Shown piece by piece: positions 19,001 through 28,129 of a stretch of 64,000 bases of DNA. Both the position numbers and the translations under genes were made by a program. Location of the stretch: NCBI GenBank assembly GCA_026770025.1, contig JAMXDE010000045.1, positions 310,001 to 374,000 of the forward strand, read 5' to 3'. A model generated the notes under the pieces. The model was not told the origin of the DNA. It searched no databases and worked only from the letters and a program-made list of their open reading frames with translations. The DNA is from Craspedostauros australis (Eukaryota; Bacillariophyta; Bacillariophyceae; Mastogloiales; Achnanthaceae). Every line of letters begins with the position of its first letter. Position 1 is the stretch's first letter.

Positions 19001-21637
19001 AACGACAGTGTGCTGGCCGTGCTCCCTGTAGCGGAATCCGTACCCCATTGCACGCATGCGGTCGATGAGGGCCGAGCTGATCACCAGCCATCCTGTCGGC
19101 GCAACTCCCAGACCTTGCACCAGGCCCTGGATGGGCTGCCGCAGGCTCTCCCCTGAGTAGCTGGACATGGAGACTCCGGCGCCCATGCTGATGCGGTGGA
19201 CCATGCCTTGAATGGTGCGCAGCACGCTGTCGATGGGTTGGCGGGGAACCCCCTGTCGCCGCATGGCCATCCCGAACACCGGATGGGCGATCCGGTCATA
19301 GCAGCCTTTCGCATCATTGGAGCACACCGCAGCCTCACTGCCCGAGATCCGCATGACATCGTCAGTCAGACACACATTGGCGAGGACCTCTGGCGCCGTG
19401 TGCTGCTGACGACTTCCATATTGGTCTTCAGCAATGGTACCGTTGGTCTCCCCGTGCTGCCGCGCCTTCCGACCAAGCTGCCTAGTGTTCATGTTGAAAT
19501 CTCCTTCCATTAGCCCAATAGTTCGGGTCTTGGTGACTGCCAGGTTTCCGGGTTGTTTGCGAAGCTGCACATCAGTGCACTGGCGCCAGCGTTTGAGGCT
19601 GTAGCCGGTGCGGTACGGTATCGACCGCAGGATGGCGTCGATGGTCGCCAGATGGGGCACTTTGGCGTTTGCCTTCCAGCACCCGAAGTGGAGGCCTGAG
19701 GGCCCTGACAACGTGCGCTCCTTGATCTTGCCCCAGCCCTCTACATGCTCCTTCGTGGTGATCACCCTGCCGCTCTCCGCCCAGGGCGCGGCCTGGGGAG
19801 ATTGGCGTAGAGCTCGTAGCAGCTCTGCCGTGTCCGGCCTGACTTGGGCTGGAACCAGACCGTGGATGATCGCATCGGCCGCAGTGTTGGTTCCAAACTT
19901 GCCCAGCCGGTGACGCATGTCTGGATCGCACAGCTCCGAGGACCATGCCTGCTGATACTTGGCCATATTGGTCGCACAGCACGCCTTGGCCACCTCTTCA
20001 ACGTCCGTGAGGATCTCGCCCTGGCCACCGGGCCCGTCGTGGACCACCATGCTGACCTGCGAGTCGAGCGTCGTCCCGGCTAGCGCGCTTTTGATTCGTC
20101 GGAACGTCGCTCGCGTCTCCTCCCTGTCGGCGATTTGCTGCCTGTATTTCACAGGGTCCTCGCCGCTCCGCTGGGCGTAGTCCTCGTTAGACCTCAGGAA
20201 GTCTGATCGGTGATGGGCAGCTTGCTTCTTCTCTTCTTTGAGCTTCCTCCACGCCTCGTTGCGTCGTGCTCGCATAGTCGTCAGACTCATGGTCTTCGTG
20301 CGTATATGCTGCAGATGCGCCTTCTTTTTGAGCCGGTCAATGGTGGCCCCTTTGACTTTGTGCCCTGTTCTGCGCCGGATGGACTCTGTCCAGAACTGGT
20401 GCTCTTTCTGAATTCGTGCCACCAGCGGCGAGTACGGCACTGCGCCCATGCGTACCTTCCGGCACGTTTGCTCCGCCTGCAACATCGCCTTGGTGCGGTC
20501 ACGGTCGATGCTCTCCAGCTCTGCCATCTGCGCCTGGGTGAGTGCGGCCACCGTCACAGCTGCTTCCAGCGCAGTCGCTCTTTCAAGCAGCCTGTATTGG
20601 CGCACCGACCTCGAGTACTGCTCCAAGTATCTGCTGACAGTGGCGGGGCTCTGTAGCTGCAGCCTTCGGCCTCGGAATGGTTGAGTGGGCGCCCTCCCTT
20701 GGCCTAGCAGCTGCCTAGACGAGTAGTCTGCCCACACCATTCGGTGATCCCACCTGCCGAACGCCGTGACTCCGGACTGGGTGGCAGTGGCATCCCCCGT
20801 AGACCATATCCCGTCGATCTGAACTCCTGCTCGGTTTCGGATTTGCGTGGCCACTCGTTGTGGATGGCTGGTGGAGAACTCTTCAGTCAGGCCTTCGCCA
20901 GACAGCATGAGAGCCATGCGAGAGCCCCGGACGTCCATGTTGATATCCCCTCCCAGTATGATGGTTTCGCCGGCCTGTCGCCACAGATGGAGCTGCTGCT
21001 GTAGCTCCTGTATGTGGAGTCCGATGGGATCATCGTCCAGACCTTCAGCGGACGCGTTGGCGGCCAGCTGGTTGTAGACCGTCCCCGGCGTCTTCGTGGA
21101 CTTGGTGGCCACGTAGGTGGATACAATCCGGAGCTTGATGGCGCCTTTACCTTGCAGCAGGACGCTAGCCCATCTGCCCCAGCGGTGCGTGTCGCCTGTA
21201 CTGGCCAGAATCCTTCCTCTGGCGTTGCCGACGATCATGATGGCTGTCCCGCCCCATTGGCGTACTCGAAGCATTGATGCAGCATTGTGCGACGTGACCG
21301 TTCGCGACTGAGGGATGTTCCGTTGCACCAGCTCGTGCAACCGCTTGTGACTGGGAACCTTACTCCAGTTGACTCCAACCTCCGTCATGAGCAGGACTTC
21401 GACCTTGTGGCTTCGGACTGTCTCCCAGAGGTCAATGTATTTGGGATCGGTCTCGTCCAGGGGAAGCCCTCCAAGATTGAGGGCTGCTATCCGAATGTGT
21501 TCCGATGGGATGTGCTTAGTATTGCCTCCAACCGGCGTGAATTGGTCGGCCACCTCTTCCGTGCCTGGCCGACCTGTTGCGTCTTGCCTTCCGCGTTGCT
21601 GCTCGGTCTCTGAGCAGTGTGCGAGGCTTGCTAACAT
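16031..21637 (-). CDS. LINE ORF2: endonuclease, reverse transcriptase, RNase H, zinc finger
   Basis: A single 1,868-residue frame. The N-terminus is an APE-type endonuclease: AALNLGG near residue 54, the catalytic glutamate in LLMTEVG (86), ILGGDINMD near 230 and a WDHRMVWADY end motif near 300. The RT has motif A as NDAKGCYDRI (about residue 776) and the catalytic box FAYVDDTN (about 883), with YVDD instead of the more common FADD. RNase H lies downstream with CCDASAK (about 1380), NRAETAGVL, ACDNMQAI and HVKGHADARSGH (about 1500), which keeps the acidic residues and the histidine. CPRCGRPEDNLHVVQC near 1640 is the CCHC finger usual after RNase H or RT in LINEs. The start ATG overlaps the end of ORF1 by 7 nt. 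The protein would nick the target and copy LINE RNA by target-primed reverse transcription. Confidence 0.95.
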   Translation of the reverse strand: MLASLAHCSETEQQRGRQDATGRPGTEEVADQFTPVGGNTKHIPSEHIRIAALNLGGLPLDETDPKYIDLWETVRSHKVEVLLMTEVGVNWSKVPSHKRLHELVQRNIPQSRTVTSHNAASMLRVRQWGGTAIMIVGNARGRILASTGDTHRWGRWASVLLQGKGAIKLRIVSTYVATKSTKTPGTVYNQLAANASAEGLDDDPIGLHIQELQQQLHLWRQAGETIILGGDINMDVRGSRMALMLSGEGLTEEFSTSHPQRVATQIRNRAGVQIDGIWSTGDATATQSGVTAFGRWDHRMVWADYSSRQLLGQGRAPTQPFRGRRLQLQSPATVSRYLEQYSRSVRQYRLLERATALEAAVTVAALTQAQMAELESIDRDRTKAMLQAEQTCRKVRMGAVPYSPLVARIQKEHQFWTESIRRRTGHKVKGATIDRLKKKAHLQHIRTKTMSLTTMRARRNEAWRKLKEEKKQAAHHRSDFLRSNEDYAQRSGEDPVKYRQQIADREETRATFRRIKSALAGTTLDSQVSMVVHDGPGGQGEILTDVEEVAKACCATNMAKYQQAWSSELCDPDMRHRLGKFGTNTAADAIIHGLVPAQVRPDTAELLRALRQSPQAAPWAESGRVITTKEHVEGWGKIKERTLSGPSGLHFGCWKANAKVPHLATIDAILRSIPYRTGYSLKRWRQCTDVQLRKQPGNLAVTKTRTIGLMEGDFNMNTRQLGRKARQHGETNGTIAEDQYGSRQQHTAPEVLANVCLTDDVMRISGSEAAVCSNDAKGCYDRIAHPVFGMAMRRQGVPRQPIDSVLRTIQGMVHRISMGAGVSMSSYSGESLRQPIQGLVQGLGVAPTGWLVISSALIDRMRAMGYGFRYREHGQHTVVCFAYVDDTNLVHSLRASNTQAQTREFQQVVSAWEGMLTASGGCLAPEKSFWQLVKFKWGNSRWQYDKKAQPQDICMRREDGTRQVLRHVPVDAANKYLGMMSRRDGGQSDHAAYLQAKAAEWASHIQSARITRQDTEIALKSVLWPALEYSLAATTLTRSQCESIMRPALMTALPHMGIARTMARPYVHGPRHLNGLAVPHLYTTQCKAHLALIWRHFESPTTTGRLLRASLLQLQLWSGVPARLQQQYSRWRRWTHQTWWTSTFDMTRQLGMSMHQIAPGLTPPRDGDAPIMELFAAASEEDAELRKANAVRIHLRALWVSDICNAAGTDIHPSVQQRREVSRLSDGLHWPRVAKPSRHSWESWDRLLISLLATDRPGMQLARPMGLWHDLRRFKARQDQRGCLQLQGQGQPEAREPNVEYRCRKYRGIAGADVSMHRGSLIVHSLGKAALQPPAVTLREHIRKIGGLANAMLQQVRITGSSRVLAEAIASGRCVACCDASAKTQRGAAAAVIQDDLLDPQAGIIIRSGVPAGSHVMNSNRAETAGVLATMQFLLAFAGWSQVTGSVTIACDNMQAIRSSAPAQLLTPEDHDYDLRQEIQHMLQRSEIKFTVQHVKGHADARSGHALSPWEVLNVVADREAGGHWQDIDLSGAWGAVAGTPLSKGWVVRTPAGFLLDASYATVAQTSAAADLRRKWRQRWGTTEGSQVDWAPMHKASARWKGGKRRALLKLASGNAASGRNMCRRLLTNDGTCPRCGRPEDNLHVVQCKSPASQAIWDASIQRIQAIIQPPRVRRDAAQLLVKALRVLKQGGSPPQGIRRTSTYDIERAQHGVGWDGLIWGAWSVAWAAHSPSPPPVSRRRKQTDWQTEVTHELWHMALQQWADRNSTLHDGERQDFMSQRLHSYFQALRELPLTSFPPHLRQLARQTPTTAPRQAEWLLTMLRAMPHVAATVPVAQTAWMRRLVSQPERHEPAGRGLPASSTPSVAN

Positions 21638-24243
21638 GATGGAGGTGCCCCAGCCCTGGGGTCAGCGTTGCGCGATCGTGCCTCGAGCTCCGCCCTCAAC
21701 TTGTCTATCTCCGCCCGCTGTATCTCCAGACGGGCTTCGTTGAGCGACTCCTTACGCTGTCGTTCCTGCTCACGTGCCGCCTCCCTGATGGACTCGCGCC
21801 GTTTTTCCGATGCTGAGGTTTCAATGGAGGCTGTGTCCATTGCGCCTGGGACCCCTGTCACAGCCGAATTCATGGTCATGTGGGACCCGATGGTAGTGCC
21901 GTTACCAAACAAGCTGCGGTAGTCTAGCGCTGCTGGCCTGTGAGTATCGGAAGCAAGCAGCTCCTCGGGAAGGTTGGTGATCACGACACTGGCTGGGAAC
22001 TCTTCCTCGAGGAGATGCTCGAGGTTACTGTTGTCTGGCGCGTTGTATTCCTTGGTTTCTGGGTCGTATGTGACATTGAGGTTCGCATGCCATGCGTCAA
22101 CTCCGAACCACTTCTCCGCTTTAGAACCCAACTGGATTCTCGCGATGGCAGGTAGGAGACTCATGACTGCGGATGCCTGGGCCATGTTTTCTTCAAACAC
22201 GTGGGCAATCAGCTGGTCGTCGTGCGCTCGAGCCATGTCCAGGGTTTGGAACAGTGGCAGCCCCGCACTGTCCTTCATGTCCATGACATGAGATCGGAGC
22301 GTGATATGCTCGCGGTTCGCGCCATGGATTGGTTCATCCAGCTTGGTTACACCTGCCGTGTCGACATACTTGAGACTGGAAACGACAGCCTGGTGCTTCT
22401 GGACCAGCATGGCTCTGTGGCGTCGCTTCTTCTCCGTCATCTGCTCGTAGCGTGCCTCCGGCAGGAACCGAATTCTCAGGCCTGCTGGCCTGTGCTTGTC
22501 TTCGTTTAGTAAGGCACACAGCCTCTCAACCGCCACTGGGGCTTGGGAGCTCTCGGTCTCCACCTTCATTGCACGCCACGGTTGCATCGTCCAATGTTTG
22601 CCGCTGTTCTTATACGTCTCCTTGGTCTTGTCGCAGACGGCAACCAGATTCTTGAGCTTGCCCCCTACTCTGGTGTTCTTGTGGCGTCGGCGGAACTCCC
22701 TGTTGAGGAGCTCCATGGTGCCTTTGACGTCGTTGAAGCCACCAGTGTAGAGCAAGAACCCGATCTCCTTTGTGGTCTCCACTTGGAGCATGTTGATGTA
22801 CAGCCCTTCCTGATTCTTGTAGTAGTACGGGTTCATTTCCGCGTCCCGTTCTGCTGAGATGTTGGTAGGGTGCATGTCAGTGGTGATCCTGACATTGGTG
22901 TAGGTAAGCCCACTATCCATGGTAGAAGCCCGGAGCCCCTTGAAAAACGTGCGCAGCTCCTTGAGATCCGTTGGGATTTGGCCCACATGCTGTATGTACC
23001 CGTTCTCCTCAAGAGAGTCTTTCCAGGGGAGAATCACTGCGGATGGATCTGTTATCCGGACTTGGCGGAACCACAACACAATCCTGTCTCGGAGGGCTTT
23101 GGTGGTGTCTGGCTCAGTCTGGTCGGCCTTGATTTTGAACATGTACCTTGTGGTGTGGTTCAAGCTTGGCAGCCCAATCAGGATCTGGCTGGTGTCAGAC
23201 TCCGAAGATTGCTCATCGACTCCCAATTCTTGGGCAACTTGGCTGAAAGTGACCCCTGGTCTTGTGTGCGCTGTTGAAGGCCGGCAGACTCTTGCTGGGG
23301 TCTCGCGTGGGGCAGGCGTGGCCGTCGGCTGTCCTGGCTCAGTGCTCACGCTGGCGCGCTGTGCGAGTCCTTCCTCCGTATCCGGCTGGGTCTCTGGATC
23401 CTCGTCTTGCAGCGCTGCGAACCTGTTGGTGTTGGTGCCTAAGATGCGTTGCTGCGATCGGGGTGATCCCGACGTTTTCGTGCGTTTTGCAGGTTGATCT
23501 TGCCGGGGCGATGGCTGGTGATTGTCGTTGGCGGCCGGTGGCTGCCCTTCCTTTGCCTGTGGCGAGGTGTCCATGGGCACTGGGACCTGCTCTCCATTCA
23601 GGGTGGTGCTGTCCGGGGCGGTTCCGATGTCGTAGTTGGTGCCCAGCACGCGTCTTGCCGCTTCCCATGCTCTTGCTGGACGGTTCCTGGAGCTGATGCC
23701 TCCGCTGGAGCTGACCGTGAACACCTTCCGCGGGTCAGTCGATGCCATCCTCATGACGACCATGCATACCCGCCTGCGCCGTGGGTCATCCGTCGGCAGG
23801 GTCATGGGACCGTACTGAGTGTGGCGCCCGTTGAGAACTCTGCGGAAAAACATCTCCCAGTCCTTGGCTGTGGGGTTGGCGGCTGAGGCCTCCGTTTCAT
23901 CTTTGCCATACCACTTTGCTCTCGCGCTCCACACTTGCCCCGCCATGTAATCCATGGAATGCTTGCCAGTGGCTGCCTGGAATGGCTCGATGTCGTCACC
24001 GTACTTCCTCTCTGTGGTTTTCCATGTACTCGTTCGTGGCTTGTACTCGATGCTGTACTCCGCCGGGTCGTTTGCAACGGTTTCTGGCTCGGGGGTCTCC
24101 GCTCTTTTGGCTGCTACACTGCTACGATGCGGTGATTCACTGCTGTGGGTTGTGCTTGGTGGAGGTAGCTCCGTATCGCCGTTGTTGGGTTGCGAGGAGG
24201 GCCCTTTTTCGAGTTCCGCCATGGTCGGTTCGTTGCCTGTCAT
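21631..24243 (-). CDS. LINE ORF1 protein (putative RNA-binding, coiled-coil C-terminus)
   Basis: An 870-residue frame upstream of ORF2. Residues 1-50 and about 200-330 are Pro/Ser/Thr/Gln-rich and disordered. The central part (about 350-750) is a folded region with alternating hydrophobic and basic stretches, for example INMLQVETTKEIGFLLYTGG and LLNREFRRRHKNTRVGGK. I see neither a CCHC zinc knuckle nor an RRM signature. The last 60 residues (EKRRESIREAAREQERQRKE onward) are a Glu/Arg/Lys heptad-rich coiled coil, likely for oligomerisation. In LINEs the first ORF encodes an RNA chaperone that packages the element's RNA. The stop TAG lies inside the sequence ATGTTAG whose ATG starts ORF2, suggesting termination-reinitiation for ORF2 translation. 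Confidence 0.88.
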   Translation of the reverse strand: MTGNEPTMAELEKGPSSQPNNGDTELPPPSTTHSSESPHRSSVAAKRAETPEPETVANDPAEYSIEYKPRTSTWKTTERKYGDDIEPFQAATGKHSMDYMAGQVWSARAKWYGKDETEASAANPTAKDWEMFFRRVLNGRHTQYGPMTLPTDDPRRRRVCMVVMRMASTDPRKVFTVSSSGGISSRNRPARAWEAARRVLGTNYDIGTAPDSTTLNGEQVPVPMDTSPQAKEGQPPAANDNHQPSPRQDQPAKRTKTSGSPRSQQRILGTNTNRFAALQDEDPETQPDTEEGLAQRASVSTEPGQPTATPAPRETPARVCRPSTAHTRPGVTFSQVAQELGVDEQSSESDTSQILIGLPSLNHTTRYMFKIKADQTEPDTTKALRDRIVLWFRQVRITDPSAVILPWKDSLEENGYIQHVGQIPTDLKELRTFFKGLRASTMDSGLTYTNVRITTDMHPTNISAERDAEMNPYYYKNQEGLYINMLQVETTKEIGFLLYTGGFNDVKGTMELLNREFRRRHKNTRVGGKLKNLVAVCDKTKETYKNSGKHWTMQPWRAMKVETESSQAPVAVERLCALLNEDKHRPAGLRIRFLPEARYEQMTEKKRRHRAMLVQKHQAVVSSLKYVDTAGVTKLDEPIHGANREHITLRSHVMDMKDSAGLPLFQTLDMARAHDDQLIAHVFEENMAQASAVMSLLPAIARIQLGSKAEKWFGVDAWHANLNVTYDPETKEYNAPDNSNLEHLLEEEFPASVVITNLPEELLASDTHRPAALDYRSLFGNGTTIGSHMTMNSAVTGVPGAMDTASIETSASEKRRESIREAAREQERQRKESLNEARLEIQRAEIDKLRAELEARSRNADPRAGAPPSC

Positions 24244-24331
24244 CGTGGTGATGTTCGTGCTGTTTTTGTTTTTCTTGGTACTGATTTAGTGGTTATTTGC
24301 TTGCTGTTGAGTTGCCGGATTCCCGAAACTA

Positions 24332-24348
24332 TGGCAAGGCAGCAGACG
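24332..24348. repeat. Target-site duplication, 5' side of the LINE (right copy)
   Basis: Second perfect copy of TGGCAAGGCAGCAGACG. The base after it resumes the original frame of paralogue A. Confidence 0.95.
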
Positions 24349-24377
24349 ATAACAAAAACACCGACGAGTCTCCATGA
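24348..24377 (+). pseudogene. Orphaned last codons of TLC-like paralogue A
   Basis: Starting with the final G of the right target-site duplication, the sequence reads GAT AAC AAA AAC ACC GAC GAG TCT CCA TGA, nine codons and a stop in the frame that paralogue A has at the insertion point. This is the displaced original C-terminus, now separated from the gene by 8.5 kb. Confidence 0.85.
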
Positions 24378-25687
24378 GTGGGCAATGCTCGCAGGAGGAC
24401 GCCATAGCTTAGAGTACATAGGAATGCCGTGACAAGATTTGTGTGACTAGAATAAGAATAAAAAGGCACAGAAATTGCAATGTGAGCATTGTGAAGCAAT
24501 CTATCATACTTAAGGTTGTTCTTCCCTACTCTCCTCTGCTCGGCTTTCTGACGTTTGGTTTCGTTGTGTGCAGTTGGTCTTGGCTGAACACATTCCTCCA
24601 GTCACGGAGAGTGTCTCCAACCATTCGAATGAGTCGGCACAGCAGACGAAATCCACGTATAGAAGTATTTGGTCACATTACCGCAGCTCCAGAAAGACAT
24701 TTTGCTGTTTCCGCTGAATTGTTATCCTTGACAGAGAATCCAAAATGGCGAACGTTCAAAGAAGCATGCAGGGACTCAATGATATCCTCCGCATCTCGAC
24801 CCGCAAGGAGGTCACCTTTGTGGGCAAGAAAGTGTGTTCTGTGGTGCCCTGTCTGCCTTCCATCTTGTCTGCTCATGGGAACGGTTCGGCTTGCACTGTT
24901 CTTCCCTCCGGCATCGTGCCATGCAACACTCGTACAACTGTGAAGCCATGCGTCCCTGTACTCGTAGGTATGGCAGCGCCACAGGGCAGCATGGATGCGC
25001 AGTTCGTATGTTCAGAATTTCATCAATTATGGAGGTCATGGTCGCAAGAGAGGACCGCGCCATGTGGTTCGTACAAGCTATCTGATGGCCTCTCCGTACC
25101 GGTGCCGACCTTGTATGGAAGATAGGTGAAGGCTGCATGCCATGCGCACGTCCTCGTGCAAGAATGGTGCTGTGTGACATGGTGTGGGTTGATACGATCT
25201 TCTTCCTCGAAATGGGCGCACGAAAGAACGGAGACTGACATTCCTCCTCTTAATTGTCTGCCGGCACCTAGCACAATTCTCTGTGTGCTCGTTGAAGTTC
25301 GGGCCGATCAAGAACAACAAGTTTGACAGAAGAGACCGAGCTCGCTAGCAACTACTCAAGGCTGCACAGATAGGAAACAGAAAATATTGACGTTGGCATC
25401 AACAGCAGCATCGCCTGGGTCGGGATGCATGCTGCTTCGCGATCCCTTTCACTTGCATCGGGCACAAATCGAGAAACGCAATCAACTCGCCAAGCCCAGA
25501 CATCAATCATCAATCATCGACCAATCCACTGCCGCAACTACCCCGAGCATCGTAGCCCAAAGCAACTTCCATCATAGCATACATATTCGTAGGCTCCGCA
25601 ACACAAACCACGCCATATCGCCCCTCCATCCCAGGCTACCATACCAATACCTAGGCATCCTACCATACACAGAAACGCACATCAAAT
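24378..25687. other. Intergenic region between paralogue A remnant and paralogue B
   Basis: Formerly the direct spacer between the two tandem TLC-like genes, about 1.3 kb. It must contain the original 3' end of A and the promoter of B. The frames here are short, contradictory and domain-free. Confidence 0.5.
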
Positions 25688-27445
25688 ATGGCGATTCCAC
25701 TGGACAGAGGATCCGACGATGACTTCTACATCGTCCCAGAAGCATTCGTCTACGACTACGACAAGATGTTCCAGTACGGATGGTTCACCATCTCCTTGCT
25801 GCTAGCGACCTGGGCATTCGCCACTGGTGTCGAAACGGTCCTCCCGAAGGTGGAGTACCTAGATATCGGGACGAAATACAGACTGCTCTCAATCGATAAG
25901 AAGAAGAACACTGTCACCTACGTGATGCAGATCATCATGACGACATTTGCTCTCGCCTGTCAGATCTATGGAGGGTGGGAGGTCGTCTTCCAGTTCAAGG
26001 ACGAAACGAGTCGATCCCGCATGGACTGGTTGGTGTTTGCCATCCAACTCCTCGTCGTGCTGTATGTGTGGGAGATCCTCTACCGCCTCACGATTGGTCT
26101 GCCGTTGCTCGTCCACCATCTCATGGCAGTCCTGATCACTCAGCTCGCAGTAGCATCATACCTGGACAGTGGCGACATGTTCTACGCCCGATTCTTGTGC
26201 ATGTTCGGATGGCATGCAACCACAGAACAGCTCAGGTACGTACCAGGAAGTGTGTGCATGTGCCAGCATGATGTTAGTTTGATATTGTACTCACCAAACG
26301 CTTCAAGATTGTGAAACCCAAGCATAATGGTGGATCGAGCGACGCTGACACCATCACTTCATCATCACATCCTCATAACTTCTTCACACAATGGTACATC
26401 TATTCCTGATCGGTGACATGATACCGACGACATGGCAACGACGGTTCGCAGTTTCGTCGTCCTGTTCATGTTCAGACTCGATCTATTCCCGTCCTGGCAG
26501 GCCTCCCTCTTCCATGCCGCAGCGACCCAAACGTTGATGCTGAAGATCATCATCACCATCGCGATGACCGCTCTGGTGATCACCGAAGCATTCATCAACA
26601 ACGAGGATGATGCAATGGGATGGATTTGGTTCTGGAGGATCGCCTACCTTCCCATCACCATCGTAGTGTTTGGATCTCAGATGTACGCTGTGAACGTTCT
26701 CTACGCTCTGAGTGCGAGGTGCCGAAAGATGGCTCGAAACATGACGTCCAACGAGAGCGACATAGAGAGTGGTGACATGGGATTGACCTCCACCGACTCC
26801 AGTTGTCAGTGTCCCAACGGCAAAAGCCACCACTCTGCCAAAGCAGAACACCCGACCGCCACGAGCTCCCCACGTGCCAGTTCTGGGCGCCGCCGCTCCA
26901 GCATCAACCGCAGCTTTCGCACTGCCGACCCCCAAGAGCATGACTCACGTCGCCGTGGCTCCGATATCATCCTTGCATCGTATGAGAGCTCAGCTGCGCC
27001 GGAGGAGATGATGTTGGATGACTTTAGGGCCCAGCAATCCGTCAGGTTGGCACTTCTTCGAAAAACTGTGTCCTCCCGATCCAATGCAGGAACCACAGCA
27101 GCAACCCATGTCCGTAGAAGCCGACCAATAGTCGAAATCGCTTGGATATTGTCGCAACTGGAGAAGGAATTGGAGATGGGCATGGCTGTGGGTGTGGGCG
27201 AGGAAGACTCCGAGGAAGAGCACGACCATCATGTAGGATGTGATACGAGCGAAACGGGCCTGAGCCCATCAGACCTCGCTCGCATTGAAAGACTCTGTGG
27301 TAGAAAACCTGGATCAGCACGTGAATCTGCGGTCACGTCTCGGCAACTTACCGTCTCGCACGTTGGTAAAGTAATCGATTCGACTGCGAAAACCAGCAGG
27401 ATTTCTCGGGAAGACTTCGACGTGGAGAAGAACGGCCGGTGTTGA
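25688..27445 (+). CDS. TLC-like multi-span membrane protein, paralogue B
   Basis: Two exons: 25688-26235 and 26452-27445, with a 216-bp intron (donor GTACGT, acceptor TTCGCAG, phase 2). Exon 1 is exactly as long as in paralogue A (548 nt) and the junction is the same (TTEQL to SFVVLFMFR). The 513-residue protein shares with A the start GSDDDFYIVPEAFVYDYDK, the helix EILYRLTIGLPLLVHHLMAVL and FRLDLFPSWQA, again with about seven hydrophobic segments. The Ser/Arg/Glu-rich tail is less conserved but keeps RRRGSDIILASYESSA. The paired histidines and topology suggest a TLC-like fold (lipid sensing, transfer or synthesis), but the usual upstream Arg/Lys pattern is not clear, so the function is open. 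This copy is undamaged. Confidence 0.85.
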
Positions 27446-28129
27446 TCAGCAACACACGCCGATCGAGCCGCAGAGATTGACTTTCAACATCTGCCAACGA
27501 CGCTCAATGCCTACTGTACATTGTTCCACATATAATTTTATCAGGGGACATTTCAGAACATAATTTTTCATAATATTTCATTTCATTCATCCGTCTTTTA
27601 TTCTCCAGAAGATGCTGGTTGATTCCACGGAGTTTTGGATTTGTAGAATAGTATGATAGCGAGAGAGAGAGAGAGAGAGAGGTTGTGTGTATGGAGTGGT
27701 GCTGGGGCCTGTCGTTGTGGTCACATTTACTGTTGGGGCCAAGAGCTCGACATTTGGGCTGTTATCCATAGATGACTCAACTGCGACTTGATCGCCACGA
27801 GCTCGTCTGTTCTGCTTTGTGCTCACGAAATTCGGAACCACACGTCACAGTGACGCAATTCGAACTGGTGAAGCGAAATCGAAAATGGAACTCCGGAAGA
27901 ACAGCTACAACACTGAAATGGTATCCGTGATGACAACAGCAACGACAAAGTTCTGCCAACACACGCATCCACACATGTATCTGCCCATCCCATAAAAACT
28001 GAGACAGCTCTCCAACTCTCCGCCACTTCAAAGTCCAACAGCAACAGTGACATCCGGCAAGAAGACCACTTCATTCCATTCAACTCAACTCGTATTATTT
28101 AATATAATACATAAAACACCAACCACACC
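27446..28129. other. Intergenic region
   Basis: Spacer between paralogue B and the alpha/beta hydrolase gene, both on the plus strand. Apart from the GA microsatellite at 27661-27681 I see no feature. Confidence 0.5.
27661..27681. repeat. (GA)10 microsatellite
   Basis: An uninterrupted GA dinucleotide run in the spacer downstream of paralogue B. Confidence 0.9.

Larger units (their letters stand above)
15851..24331 (-). mobile_element. Full-length LINE (non-LTR retrotransposon) with two intact ORFs
   Basis: An 8,481-bp element on the minus strand between perfect 17-bp direct repeats. On its own strand the order is: an 88-bp 5' leader (24331-24244), ORF1 (870 residues), ORF2 (1,868 residues, endonuclease-RT-RNase H-zinc finger) and about 180 bp of 3' UTR with AATAAA (15920-15915) and a GCGCC/GGCGC hairpin (15899-15887). 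The extreme 3' end (GGTACAACAA) has no long poly(A). Both ORFs lack stops and frameshifts and the duplication is perfect, so the insertion is young. An RNase H domain downstream of the RT is found in several LINE clades, including I-like ones; I cannot fix the clade by eye. A diverged, 5'-truncated relative lies at 41433-41825. Confidence 0.93.
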
